The translations under genes were made by a program, and so were the position numbers. Of a DNA stretch of 64,000 nt, positions 1 to 12,400 are shown in pieces. Every line of letters starts with the position of its first letter. The stretch's first letter is position 1. Below the pieces are notes generated by a model, which had not been told where the DNA came from, ran no database searches, and worked only from the letters and a program-made list of their open reading frames with translations. Source of the stretch: Onchocerca volvulus (Eukaryota > Nematoda > Chromadorea > Rhabditida > Onchocercidae); contig HG738137.1 in the NCBI GenBank assembly GCA_000499405.2, positions 5,456,001 to 5,520,000 of the forward strand, read 5' to 3'.

Positions 1-147
1 TTGATAGACAGACAAGCAATGTTTCTCATCACTGCAATTTATCAATTGTGTCGATGTCACCACATTTTGAACGAAACAGAGCATTTACATGTCAGATATT
101 AGCAATTTAAAATTTGAGAATGGATCGAAAGAACAAAATGTTTTCAG

Positions 148-1652
148 GGTCAAGAACCACCATTGTTCTTGCGATTATTTGAAGGGTCACTGATTATTTC
201 TGGTTATGGATCGGGTATTTTCCTTGTTTACGGATCATCAATTCCCAGTGAAGCTCGCATGGAAGAGCAAACTTCTCCCATCATTTATCGTGCTCATGCT
301 GTATATATTGCACTAAATGACAGGAAAATAACAATAATGGAGGGACTTGGAAGTAGCGAGAATTCAAAGATGGCAGCTAAAAATTTCGCACAGAAAATCA
401 AAACGCACTATACTGCCTTTGAACAGTTCATTTCAGAACCAGTCATTGATCATTGTTACTTGAATGGAACGAACGACTGTCCTGTGATTGAAGCAGATCA
501 TTGGATAAAGGTATGTCACACTTCCCTGCTTTTATAGAAATATATGGATAAATATCGCATCATTGATTGTCTCAATTTCTTATATTTATATTCACATGTA
601 TATATATTATTTTGATTTTATCTTCTCACAAATTCCATACAGCCGCCACGATTATTTCGACTATTTGAAAAAGATGGTGAAGAACTGTTGTCTACAGATT
701 GCGATCTTTCTCTTCCATTCTCACTTCGACAGGACGTCTTTAGGTTTGTTTTTGATTACTTTCGAACCGTACAAGCTGAGTACAATGAATTTACTAACTA
801 GCATCGTATAAGAATTCATCGCTCAAATTCTGGCTGAATTACAAGAATTTTTAACCCAAAAAATACAAATCTGTTGCGTCAGCAAAAGTCGTCAAACTTT
901 TTTACTTTAAAGAGTACGTATACTTGCAGATGAATTTGTTTGATATTTGAATTAAAGGAGATCCATTTTAGTGATACTATTATGGTGGATCAGGGTAACA
1001 GACTGTGGCTTTGGAGTGATAAAACAGTCAGCACGTTTGCACTGCGTGTTGCTAATGCTTACTGGTCTGATCGAAGCGGTCCAAAAACAGTCATTTGCAA
1101 AACGCAAGAACCGGATTCATTCAAAGCACTTTTTGCCAAATGGGATGATTTTGCTGATGAAAGTGATGGAAATGAGCTTATTGCGGTAAAACTTGCGTTT
1201 AATCCTACTTTAGAATTTTTAAAACAAGGAAAAGTGAACAAAACATCGAATGATTCATTATTACACTATGACCCATTTTCTTCTGAAGCAAAGCTGCACT
1301 CAGTAACACAGTGCGTTTTAGATTGCTTGCAATCTTTTATCATTTATCTCATTATCTTCCGTAAATCGAGTTCAGTGTTGATATGCAAAAACTAACTTTT
1401 TATCATTTTTAGCAAAATTCATTACGACGCCAACCAATTGACTTGGACGAATTGTTACGATTACGAACGAAAACTTGGCCTATTGAAAAAGTGACAGCTC
1501 GAGATTTGCCACCTGGTGTTGATCTGAATCGATTAGAACAGTATCTAAATGATGATGACTTTCAGTCAGTGTTTCAGATGGAACGAACAGCTTTTTATGC
1601 ACTTCCACAATGGAAACAAATTGTGCTTCGCAAAAAACATAAGTTATTTTAA
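148..1652 (+). CDS. villin/supervillin-like actin-binding protein, C-terminal part
   Basis: Partial gene; the 5' part lies left of the window. Exons read as 148-510, 643-743, 972-1302 and 1413-1652, all with GT-AG junctions and consistent phase. The first exon opens with GQEPPLFLRLFEG, the typical entry to a gelsolin-type repeat. The third carries another gelsolin-type segment (MVDQGNRLWLWSD, then VICKTQEPDSFKALF). The last encodes a complete villin headpiece: LPPGVDLNRLEQYLNDDDF, then ALPQWKQ and a terminal KKHKLF ending in the usual basic-hydrophobic tip. Family members cap, sever or bundle actin filaments, and the headpiece binds F-actin. The two gelsolin segments are probably the last two repeats. 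Villin, supervillin and advillin cannot be separated without the N-terminus; the nearest nematode relative would be the viln-1/supervillin type. Confidence 0.85.
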
Positions 1653-2994
1653 TATGTTGCAGATTTATCTAGAAATATTAAGAAATGAAAACATCTACAT
1701 CTAAAAAAGATTGATTAAAAATTCGGAATATTTAACCAATAATAGAATCGAAAAATTTTGACTTATAGTCTTTTCTAAATTAATTTTATTTAAATACTTG
1801 GAAAGAGTAATTTCCTTGAAATTACAAAAGCATGATGTCGATGCATAAACTTTTATTATTTTGTCACTTTATGCGGTATCTCTTGCAGATGATTTCAGTG
1901 AAGATTTTTCCATGATGCTGACAGCTTGATCTCTTTTGTCTAATGCCATCAATGCTCCCATCAACTATGTCGCATAGTAACAATTACTTTATCAAAATTA
2001 TATTTTTCTTGTTGTGCCATATCTTCATAATTCTCCAAGCGTCCAGTCGATGTTTTCTAAGTCTTTCAAATCTAATTATAAATGTAGTATATAATAAATA
2101 TTAAAGGCAATGCTATAGGGAAATCAAGCACAACTTATCTAAAATTTTACACCAACTTTCCTAATTTTTGTATTACCACTTAAATGTTTGATAAACAGTA
2201 AGTTTTCACCCTCTTATGTTTAAATTTCTTCTCAGAGTGCATTTTTTCTTGACATTACACACTTCCTAGTCTTCATATTGAACAGAAATAGGTTTACTCG
2301 GAAAGTTATTGAAATCCAATCCTTCACCGGATTCACTCAGTTTCAAAAAAAACAAGACTTTTTTTCGAAAAGAAATAAAAACGAAAATGATTGTGACATA
2401 AACGGCTCATAAAACATTTCCCATTAATCAGCAAATAAATAGATATTCAGATGAATAATTCAGATTTTGGAACATCATGTACAACGAATCCAAATAGTAA
2501 TTCCCTGGAATTGAAAAGTAAACCTATTTCGCACATGTACTGTGCTTTTTTACAAATACTGCTATTGTTTATTAAAACTGTATAGATGTATATTACAGTA
2601 ATCTGAGCAAAATCTTTTGATTGAATATAGAATTTACATAAATTTTATATTCTCATTCCGTTCCATTTTTCCCAACAGAACTTTATTTTTCTGCAATGGA
2701 AATTATTATTTCGAAAGATTGCTTTTCTGAATATGCACAACAAAGATAATGATTATAGAATTTTTACAGAACAATATTTATAGAATTTCCAGCGATTTCC
2801 AATGGAAAATCCAGACAAGTTTATCAGTAAAAACATGCACAAAATAAACATTTCATTTCATAATAGAACAAATAAGCTATTCTCCTCAAATTCATGATTA
2901 TTTTTCTTAAATCAAAGATTTGTATATGTTGATTTCTTCTTTTCCAAATGTGATAAATAATAATACACAAATAATAAAAATGATGATTATTAAA
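1653..2994. other. intergenic, convergent gene ends
   Basis: This AT-rich spacer separates the 3' ends of the villin-like gene and rpb-6. I see no coding exon, RNA gene or organised repeat in it. Confidence 0.6.
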
Positions 2995-4084
2995 TCACCA
3001 GTCAGTAACATCTAATTCATCAACACTCCAATCTTCAAAAGAACCATCGGGAAGATACCTGCAACAAGAAATTTTCACAATTCGGATAAATATGGTTTTT
3101 CATTTAAGTTCTTACATCTTACAAGCCAAATACAAAAATTTAAAACCATTTTTCTGTTTTTAGAGACTCCGAATTCCCTCAAGTCACTTTTTCTCGAGAC
3201 TTCTTAACAATTAAAAGAAATGATGAAGAAAGCAAAATTTCCCTTGATATCAAAACTAATAATATGAAGATGTAGAAATGATTCACATCCTTCGCCAATG
3301 ATAAACTAATTCAAGAAAAAGTACCATTTTTCTTCATTAGAAAAGACAAAGAAATGAAAAAGACCAAACAGCAACAAAATAAACGTCTTCCACGTTACTT
3401 TCGGAGTGTTTCAAAAAAAAAAAATTGAACTTTACCTTCTTACGATAAGAGGTATCTTCTGATGTTTGAGCTCTTTGCGAGCAATCTCCAATGGATCAGT
3501 TTCTCCTTCCAATTCTACCATAACTGGCGCACCCATTGCGATTTGTAACGCTCTCGTGCCAAGGATCCGTGCTCGTTCATACTTTGTCATAAATGGAGTT
3601 GTGACACGCTCCGTGGATGCTGTTTTCTCCGAACCCTAAGACAATATGAGTTATAATAAATGAAGATTGATTAGGAAAGAAATGCCAAAAATTAAGTCGA
3701 ATTCGCAATGTTTACTGGATCAATAATGTCCCACACGAACTTAATTAAGATGTAATGAAATATAAATATAATGATATATATAATCCCCAAAAATTACTTA
3801 TAGGTGTTTTGGAATTTCTAGATCCTAAATCTCAGCTTCCCGAAAAGTTTAATATCTCGACTGCTGCCTTATTTTCACGTGAGAAGGTATTTGAGTTATA
3901 CTCTATAAATTACATTTGGTTATCTTCATACTGAAAATAACAATTGAAAGAAAGGAAATACTTCCACAACTTGTATCCTTTCAGCATCATCTTCGGCGGG
4001 TTCCAAATCTAAATCATCCATCTGCTCCTCATCGCCATAGTCATCGCCATCCATTTCTCCTTCATAGTCTTCGTCTTCTGCCAT
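2995..4084 (-). CDS. rpb-6: RNA polymerases I/II/III common subunit RPB6 (omega/RpoK family)
   Basis: Complete three-exon gene, exons 3962-4084, 3436-3635 and 2995-3058 read on the minus strand, giving 128 residues; the human protein is about 127. The N-terminus is very acidic ([20 protein letters not shown]), as in eukaryotic RPB6. The conserved core follows: [19 protein letters not shown], a [18 protein letters not shown] block, then [22 protein letters not shown] close to the C-terminus. RPB6 is shared by all three nuclear RNA polymerases and stabilises the clamp and largest subunit; it is the counterpart of bacterial omega. All phases agree. The protein ends VTDW, one residue past the usual acidic end. 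The start codon is 612 bp from that of the divergently transcribed histone gene. The identification is secure. Confidence 0.95.
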
Positions 4085-4097
4085 CTTTTGATTTCAC

Positions 4098-4099
4098 CT
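4098..4099 (-). promoter_or_regulatory. candidate spliced-leader acceptor of rpb-6
   Basis: On the minus strand a TGTTTAG acceptor lies 13 nt upstream of the rpb-6 ATG with no upstream coding exon. This is the usual position for nematode trans-splicing. An ordinary 5' UTR intron would look the same. Confidence 0.4.
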
Positions 4100-4673
4100 A
4101 AACAGCATCATAAAATTTCAATAGTTTCAATGAATTCATTACAAATATTTCATATTCTATCGCTCTATAACTCTTTTTTACAGCTATAAAAATAAATGCG
4201 ATTAATTCTATGGCCATAATGGAGTCATCCTTATAGATTCATATGGACCTGCAGAATATTCATAAGAATTGAATGAGAAATGAAGATATAGGACCGAGAA
4301 ATCACGGGAAATGAACAAGTGGAGATGAAATAGAAAGCTCTCACCAAGAAACTCTAAGAAAGGGAAGAACTAGAACTCCCAAACATCTTATCGAACCATC
4401 TGTACAATTGACCATAGTGCTACAGATCGTCGTCTAATTCTCTTATTTCATGAGATATTTTAACTTTTCTCAATAATTTATGTCTCTGTCATGCTTCTTT
4501 TTTTCCGGATATTTTTGCTTCTATCTTTATGCAAGGGAACTTCCGGGGAATATTGATCCACTCGTGAGTTGGTTGAGCATTATTGTGCCTGCGATTTTAT
4601 CCTAACGACTACTATGCGATTTAGTGTGCTCGTTTAAAGAAGAAACACTTTTCATCTTTTCATTGATAATTGC

Positions 4674-4675
4674 AG
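4674..4675 (+). promoter_or_regulatory. candidate spliced-leader acceptor of the histone H3 variant
   Basis: A TTGCAG acceptor lies 20 nt before the ATG at 4696 with no upstream coding exon in phase. This suggests trans-splicing or a 5' UTR intron. Confidence 0.4.
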
Positions 4676-4695
4676 AAAGACAATACTTGCACAGA

Positions 4696-5962
4696 ATGGT
4701 TCGCACAAAGCAGACCGCGAAAAAATCACTGCCAACTCGCGGGAAGTTAATGAAACTTCGCGCAAAACGAGATCGACTTAGCGGAGCTAAACAGAAAAGT
4801 CGCAGCAGCGGAACTGTTGGCGAAAGCAGTTCAATCATCAAGAAGCGACGCTATAAACCAGGTTGGGTATGAACTCTATAATGTAAAGCAAACTTTCAGT
4901 CTCCACATGGTACATATGATGAATTTCATTTTTGAACTTGGATTTACTTTTTGTCATAACTTTCAAAAGAGAAAATTATCCATTATTTGTAATTTTGGGA
5001 ATATTCGTGCAATTCTGAGGATTTTATTGTAATCAAGAACTGTTAACATGTTTCTAGGTTGTTTTTCTAAGCATTTTATTTAGAAGATGCTTGGAAAGTT
5101 TCAGATAGCTAATTTATGTGATGCTTAAGGTACGCGCGCTTTGCAAGAGATACGGCGATTGCAAAAAACGGTTAATTTACTCATACCGCGCGCACCATTT
5201 CAACGTTTGGTACGAGAAATTGCAATGAATATAACAGAAAAAAACATTGATTTGCGTTTTCAATCTCTTGCAATATCGGCTTTGCAGGTAATTTTATTAT
5301 TACAACAGGAATTCATACACCACTTGTCTTTTATTGTATCTTTCATAAATCTATTGTGATTTGATACGATTTACACCGAATACGTTTGTATAGATAGCAG
5401 ATATTGTTCATCCAACTCCAGAACTTCTTCTGAATCAGCTGGAATGCATTCGTATTAATGTATTCGAGTAAAATATCTTAGAATGCGAAATGTCTTAGAT
5501 GAGTGCAGTAAGTCTAAAGAAAATACTTGTTTCGTAAGCCGTTTCATTAAGTTAATGTAAAACATTCGATTTCATTTCATGTTTCACTTTGCAAATACAG
5601 AACATAGGTTGCTCAGCAAATGGCTATCAGTGAAAAGAATGAATTCATAAAGTCAGTATACGTTTAGTAGTAGAATACTTTCAGCTACTAAAAAATATTT
5701 GTCGCGTGGCGACGTTTGTATTCATTCAGTACTGCATGCCACTACATTCATACGTTTGTTTTACTTAGATTTTGGTAGAGATTCCATTAATTTTAATCTT
5801 TTAGAACTGCTGTATTTTTAGGAGGCTGCTGAGGTGTATCTGACTTGTTTGTTTGAAGACACTAATTTAGCTGCGATTCATGCGAAACGTGTCACTATCT
5901 TTCCCAAAGACGTTCAGTTTGTACGCCGTCTTCGTGGCGAAATTGTTCGATTTGGGCGCTGA
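4696..5962 (+). CDS. divergent histone H3, probable centromeric variant (CENP-A/cenH3)
   Basis: Exons 4696-4861, 5130-5287 and 5822-5962 give a 154-residue histone; canonical H3 has about 136. The histone fold is unmistakable: [52 protein letters not shown] and [13 protein letters not shown]. Three features point to a centromeric variant. The N-terminal tail (about residues 12-52) is longer and unlike H3. Loop 1 between helices 1 and 2 ([13 protein letters not shown], residues 88-100) is three residues longer than in H3. The C-terminus extends to IVRFGR. The gene also has introns, unlike most replication-dependent histone genes, and I see no histone 3' stem-loop. Oddly, the first residues ([11 protein letters not shown]) keep the H3 tail motif. 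Centromeric H3 marks kinetochore chromatin. A non-centromeric H3 variant remains possible. Confidence 0.75.
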
Positions 5963-8900
5963 TCTTGATTCTTTTTCTTTTATTACATTTATGTGAATAA
6001 GAAACGATTTCTTTGAACGATTGTTTCAAAAAGTAGTTACTACCAATGCTTTCTTGTCATGTAAATTAGCTGCAAATTTATTTCAATATTTAAAAATTTC
6101 GAGTTCTTATCATTTGCCAAAATAGTTGTCCTTGTTATTTAGTTTCTTCTACTAGAAGCAAGTAAGCATTGTAGCGTTGTTCTGAAATTTGTGATTTAAA
6201 TCAAAAAATAGAAATTAAAATGCTCCTTCTTTTAACATTACGGAAAGAATTTATTTTTTATTACAGTACGGTATGTGAGGCTTAACGAACTTGCAGTGGA
6301 ATCGAACATTAATTTTCAAATGGAAATTTAATTATCTGTTAGCAGAACTAGCATTAATTATATTAAAAAGATGTTGTCTGAGGACAGAGGATGTTACGGA
6401 AAAAAGATGGAGATTGCACAAAATTAGTGATGATTAACAGAGTGTGAAAAGTAATTTATATTTTATGAAATATTGTGTTTTGATATAGTGTCATGTTGTC
6501 GTTACTAATTTTCTGGAAAAATCATGTAAACTATCTAATTTTTCAAATGAAAAACAAATTATTTGGGATTTCTAGTTTTGTGAAAATAAATAAAGTTTAG
6601 AAAATGAGGGACCTACAGTTGATTTACTGACAAAAAATATCTTATCAAAATCCTGGGAGGATGGAAACAGAATGCACGATTTGCATGTAAATGTAGTACA
6701 ATGCTACTGAAATCAACACCATATTTAATGACTGGGTTGCTGTCTTCATAAATTTATTCCTCAAATTGTCCATGCGGAAGTATAATCAGAATTGACTGAT
6801 GAATTTGTGCGAGCATATGACTAAACCATAATCTTTGCATGATTGCTAAGTTATCGATTAATGGACCACTGTCGGGAAAGTCGAGAAATTCATCATTATA
6901 GGTATGATGAAACGTTCAATTTTGCATAACAGAAATTTGTAACATTTTTCATTGAAATGAATCATTTATCCATATTCCAACTTTTAGTCTGATACAAAAG
7001 CCTTTGTTTCCTCATCTGCCGATCTGCTAAAGCTTGTTTGCATTATTTAAAATTGTAAGCATTACCCATCTGTTATCCTTTGTTTTATTGACCAAACTCT
7101 TCGCTTAAGCGACATATAGCAAGTCATCGCTTGTTACAAGACCAAGAATTATCGAATAAAAAAGAACTAGCGATCACCGGATCAGTAGTTGTTCAGTGGT
7201 TACTTAGTGAATGTAACAGTCACTCAACTCACTCGACAATCAATACCCTCCAATTTAATCCAATCACCTAACGCAATTCATCTCTACTACAATCAAGCGA
7301 TCAACTGCGATCGTGTTATTATCCAACTCCGCCAACCAATAAAACTTTCCTCACCAAAATTTGTCCCTGTCACAATATAAAAAATTTTTCCGATAGCGAC
7401 AACTAAATGGTCGTATTAAATTCTTCATCCGGCTAGAGCAGAAATTTTCGTATAATGCTTTCAAATCCCGCCTAAACTTATTAAGAATTATTTTTAATTG
7501 CTTTATAACAGATCAGATCTTTTCGCTACATTTATTTTTATTGAATTTATGGAAATTGTTAATCAGTATTTTTGCTTTATGCACAGTTTTTTACGTAATT
7601 CAGAATTATTTTACCTCGCAAATTTTGGCTCATAAAATATTCTCTGCAGTCAGTTAGTATTATTAATAGCTGTTAATTATAGAAATTTTGAGAATCCATA
7701 AATGGTTTTTGGCTGAGCGCAACAACCACTGATTATTCGTTAATCAATCAGAAAATATCTTCATTTTATAACTATTTATGTAAACCATCATGTGGTATTT
7801 TTTTGAGCAGCAAAGTTTTGTTCAGTTTTATTCGAAGCATCTCTCCTCATTCAAAGGCATAAAAAATTAAAGTACTGTATGTCCTTCTCTTCTCAAAAAT
7901 TGAAATATAGTATATTTCTCTCCGAAGATCAAGACATGTTTGTTTGTCGTATATTTCAAGATTTTAACGATCGGAAAGATCTCTAATTAATTAAAGTAAT
8001 TAGTTTATAATTGTTGATAGTATACTGGTCGCAATCCTCATATATATGATTGCATAAGCTTCTAATCTGATGGGAAAGAAATTATCACTTCTAATTTCTC
8101 TATATACTTTTTATGGATCTGGAAATTTGTGTCTTTTGGTCTAAATTTTTCGAACTGTTCTAATCATCACTATGACAACTTCTATAATCTAATAATAATC
8201 TTTTTAAGATGAATTTCAATGTATTATTTCATATATCCCATAATGTTATCCAACAATTAATGTCACGAAGAGTTGGTTTGTAAGCCTACGTATTTGGAAT
8301 ATTGTATGCAATTGTAACTGATAAAGATATGCGAAAGATAATCATAATTATTTTCTTTGAGAATATCCCAAGAATTGAGGCGAAATATGCTGATTTCAGT
8401 TCTATCAGGCTAAGTAGAGTCGTCCTTGGGTCGGTACCCATTAAAATCATCTGGGCCCTAAAGTCGGCAAATATCTTCAAAAATTGATGCTCTATTATAG
8501 TTCATATCGTAATTCATTACTGCCCAAAACATTAACTGTCTCGATGAATCCCGACGATCCGATCGGTTGAATTGTAGAGCGTATTTGCTAGGTAATTATG
8601 AATTCATTAATTTGGTGAACAATTTTCCCTTATTATCACCCCTTTCTAAAATACGTTACCTAGAGTGTTGAGAGAATCTAATGACTCAAAGCCCGGGATA
8701 TGCCGGGAAGTGCCGACCCGTCTGAATCGTGCTGCGACCGATCTGTTCAGGAAAATTAACACATGTCAGTTCACATTTCATTATTCCTTTTTTCATTTTT
8801 AGCTCACCGTTGAAATAGTTACGAAATGACACATCTTTCTGCCATACCACTGAAAAAAGTATGCCGATATGGGGCGATGGGTTCTTTTCTTTATGATTCA

Positions 8901-9477
8901 GCATGTTGTTTCTTGGTCTGCCACATTGGCTTAAAGACTTTGCAAAACTAGGCCATAGGCCCCAAACAGCCTCGAGCCTAACAAACTTAGGCCTCCTAAA
9001 TATTGGCAATCAATATATCCTGCCAACCTCTACAATTTACTACTGCCTCCTATAGATGCGATAAACATAAAGATAGAGAAAATAGAGAGAGAGAGGGAGA
9101 TACCAAATACATCGAACATCATAGAGAAAGGACGAAGAGACAGAGAAGCATGCTGTTGTAAAACGCCGCGGACGGCCACATATTCGCTGTTCAATGTGGA
9201 GTGTTGTTGATGTGATTGAGAATACGAACGCGTCAATAGCTATTCACCCGACTCGACCCGATCTGATCTGATCCGACCCGAAACAGTCTGATTCGATTCG
9301 ACTCATCCCAAAGTATTATACTATGGGCTGTTTTTAGGAGTCTACGGACAACGAGTGATTTGAAGAAGTTGTGCGATTAATTATTGAAATTTAAAAAACC
9401 CGGGGCTCTTTATTTATTGCTAGAATAAGAAATCGCGGGGCATCACTATTCCGACTCTAATTAGTCAGAGAGCAAAT
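5963..9477. other. intergenic between histone variant and UNC-14-like gene
   Basis: This 3.5-kb AT-rich region has only short overlapping ORFs on both strands with no recognisable family and no supporting splice structure. Near its right end (9241-9310) is a GC-richer stretch of imperfect CCGATC/TCTGATC words, and at 9076-9102 a purine-rich GAGA run. Both may belong to the promoter of the downstream gene. Confidence 0.5.
9241..9310. repeat. short degenerate tandem words (GACCCGATCTGATC type)
   Basis: Imperfect copies of CCGA/CTGATC/GATTCGA words are packed into about 70 bp, about 170-240 bp upstream of the ATG at 9478. The stretch stands out against AT-rich surroundings. Function is unknown. 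Confidence 0.45.
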
Positions 9478-12400
9478 ATGGTGGAGCTGTGTGAATTGAA
9501 ATTAGTGGATCAAAATTTGGAATCACAATGGCCACCTGACATCGATCAACACATCGCACAGCTCGATTTCCAACGATCAACCGATGAAGAGGACACAAGC
9601 CTGTTTTCAAGCATGGCGTTGGATCCTTCCATCATCTCCACCGATAGCCTTGACATCGAGAAGCTTCACGCGCGATGCGAAGTTTGTCATTTTTAAATTT
9701 TGCCATTTTTCAAATTATTCCTTTAATAGTAGTTATGTTTGAAGTATCGCTTGGTTCCATTCTATCTATGTTATACTGTTTTTTTATTTTTTATTTTTTT
9801 ATTTTTTGTCATAGTTTGCTAGAGAGGTGAGAACAGAGAATTCATATTTTTCTTTTTGTATCGCTTCAGCAGAAAAAAAGAAATAGCTTTAGTTCGTAAC
9901 TGCCTCCTTCATCTTTATTTCTGTTTCCCATAGTTTTGTTGGATTCTACTTCAGGAAATTTTTTTATATTTCAGTTCCATGAGTATTTCAGTAGTTCATG
10001 TATAGTCCAGCATTAGAATTCTTGAATTTCATTTTACTGACGGTTTTTGATAGATTGTATTGTTAATCAATGATGCTGGTATCGTCAGGATAAAAATCAC
10101 GGTTTTTTAAGACTTTGCTATACGAATCAGTTAGTACCAGGAATAATTCTACTTTCGAATATGTTCTAAACGAAAGAGGCTTGTACTAGAAGCCTTGATC
10201 TTACGAACTAGAGAAAAAATATGTATTTGTCATACATTTATTTTAAATTTGGGATCATTGAAGTTCAAGTTCCATAAAAGTTTATTTGATATCCAAATTT
10301 TGAAGTATGTTTTTAAGAAATATAATTTAAATAAATGTTTTCATCTCAAACTCTTTCATTTAGTATTGTCATATTTTTAATACTTTGCTGGATCTTTTCT
10401 TTATTGTTTGATTAGTTTCGAACAGTGGGAACTGTTGAGATAAAAAGGGAAGATTCGACTGAATTTTCAAAAATAAATTAGTCTTTCCGATTTTTAGTTT
10501 AAAAAAGTAATCCATTGAAAAGGAGGAGGAGAGAAGATCTGATTTTATTTCTTACTAATATCGGAAATCTCTTGAGACATTCTGATTCACATTTGAGTCC
10601 GATTAATTAAGTTTTACTGAGATTAGTTAGTCTTATAAGTAAAGAGTCGTCTTATTCTCTCAGTAAAGTGTCTTAAATAATTACTTGAAAAATGAAAATT
10701 TTTGCTGGCATATGGATAATATTTTTTAGTGACGTGGTGATAGGGTTCAATGCACTACAGTATGAAAAATGACATCGTAACTCGCAAAGGCATCGATATA
10801 GATGATGCATCCTCTTCTAATTTCATCAGACAAGTATTTTAATTTTGAAATAATCAGGAAAGTGAAGTGAATGCGCAGTGAAATGTTTAAAAGTGAGTGG
10901 GAAAGAGAATAAGATGCAGGAGAAAAGAAGTATCATGGGAATATAGAGATGAATTATTAGGACTTGTTTATAGGCTTAACAGATGTATATATTCTTATTT
11001 AGTGAAACATTTTCAATCCTGCTTAGTGAAGAAGGAAAACAGCGTTTTATTTAACAAAGAGATGAATTATATAAAATTCAAACAAAGGACCGATAAGCTA
11101 AAATATGAATGTGTGGGTAAATTCGGGATGATTTTCTCCAGATTTTAACATATTTTCAATTATGGCTTTTTCTGGCTCATTTTCAGTAAGATTTAAATAA
11201 ATTTTCAGTATAATGTCCCATCATTAACCAAATACTCAACATTAATTTTAAATAGAAACAAAGCAGACATCCGAACTTCAATAAATAAATTTATTATATA
11301 GCATTGCTGTTATAATTAAAAACTAATAGTTATTCATTATGCTTTAAAGGGAGCATTTAAACTTTGCACTTCTCAAAGATCGATAATTTTTCACTCTCAT
11401 TGCGCAATTAATTTTTGAAGTAAAAAAAAGAGAATCTTTTATTCAGTTCTTTTCATTTTTAATTCAATGGAATATTTGTGTTGTTATTTAGAGTAATAAA
11501 CACAAAATAATAAATACAGCATTTTTTTTGGCAGCTGTCTGCCTTGGAAATGCGGAACGGAAGTTTTTCTTTCATAATTGAAACTTCTGCTTTATCCTAT
11601 AGTAACTTACTTAGAGTTTTATTAGTTTGTAAATCGCTCAAATCAAAAAGTTTTAGTTCGAATTTTTAATTTTGCAGTTTTTGAATTTATATGCCCATAT
11701 CTGAATTCAGCTGTGCCCGGCCGGGATTTTCATTAAATTCTTTTATAAAAGATAGATAAAACATTTTCAAGCTTCATTAAATTTGCACAAAATGTTCTGA
11801 TTTTTTTTTACGAAACTTTTTTATTTGTGGATTATTGAACATCTTTAATTTTTTTTCATAATTTTTTTATAATGCTCAAATTTTTATCTTCCATCTTCGA
11901 ATTTTTGTGCTTCACATTTATTCATATCAGCTATTCCCATTGTTGATCATGCACGATATTAGTTTTATAAAAATTGCAAATTTTTTGAATTTTTAAAATT
12001 ATTCAGAATTTTTTAAAAATATTTTGTATAATAAAAGGGATCTCATAATTCCCGTTTATTGTTAACAGCTCCAACTAATATGAGAAAATGGTGGCATATC
12101 ATTGAGCGTTTATTTATTATTTGATTTATCTTGGCAGATGTTGCTGAATATGGATTTCATGAGGAGTAAATTAGAAAATACTCTTTTTAAAGAAGAAAGG
12201 TGATTAAGAAAGGAGTCAGAAAGAGGAAAATCAAACAGACAATACATATAATATCTATATCTTTCATTACTTTGAAATATTAGAGAATTGAATATAAATA
12301 ATATTCTAATTTCTTGGCTTCAAGCCGATATTTGTAGCTTTTGATTTTTCATCCATTTGCAATCTTGCTTTGTAAGTTAGTAAGAAGTCAGTTCCTTATC

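Larger units (their letters stand above)
4085..4695. promoter_or_regulatory. shared divergent promoter region, rpb-6 / CENP-A-like histone
   Basis: These 611 bp separate the start codons of two head-to-head genes and contain no coding exon. Both promoters must lie here or overlap the neighbouring gene. No specific factor site is claimed. Confidence 0.5.

Noticed and set aside
10897..11148. 83-codon plus-strand ORF rich in basic residues
   Set aside because: It lies inside the first intron of the UNC-14-like gene, matches no family I know and lacks supporting splice sites or context.
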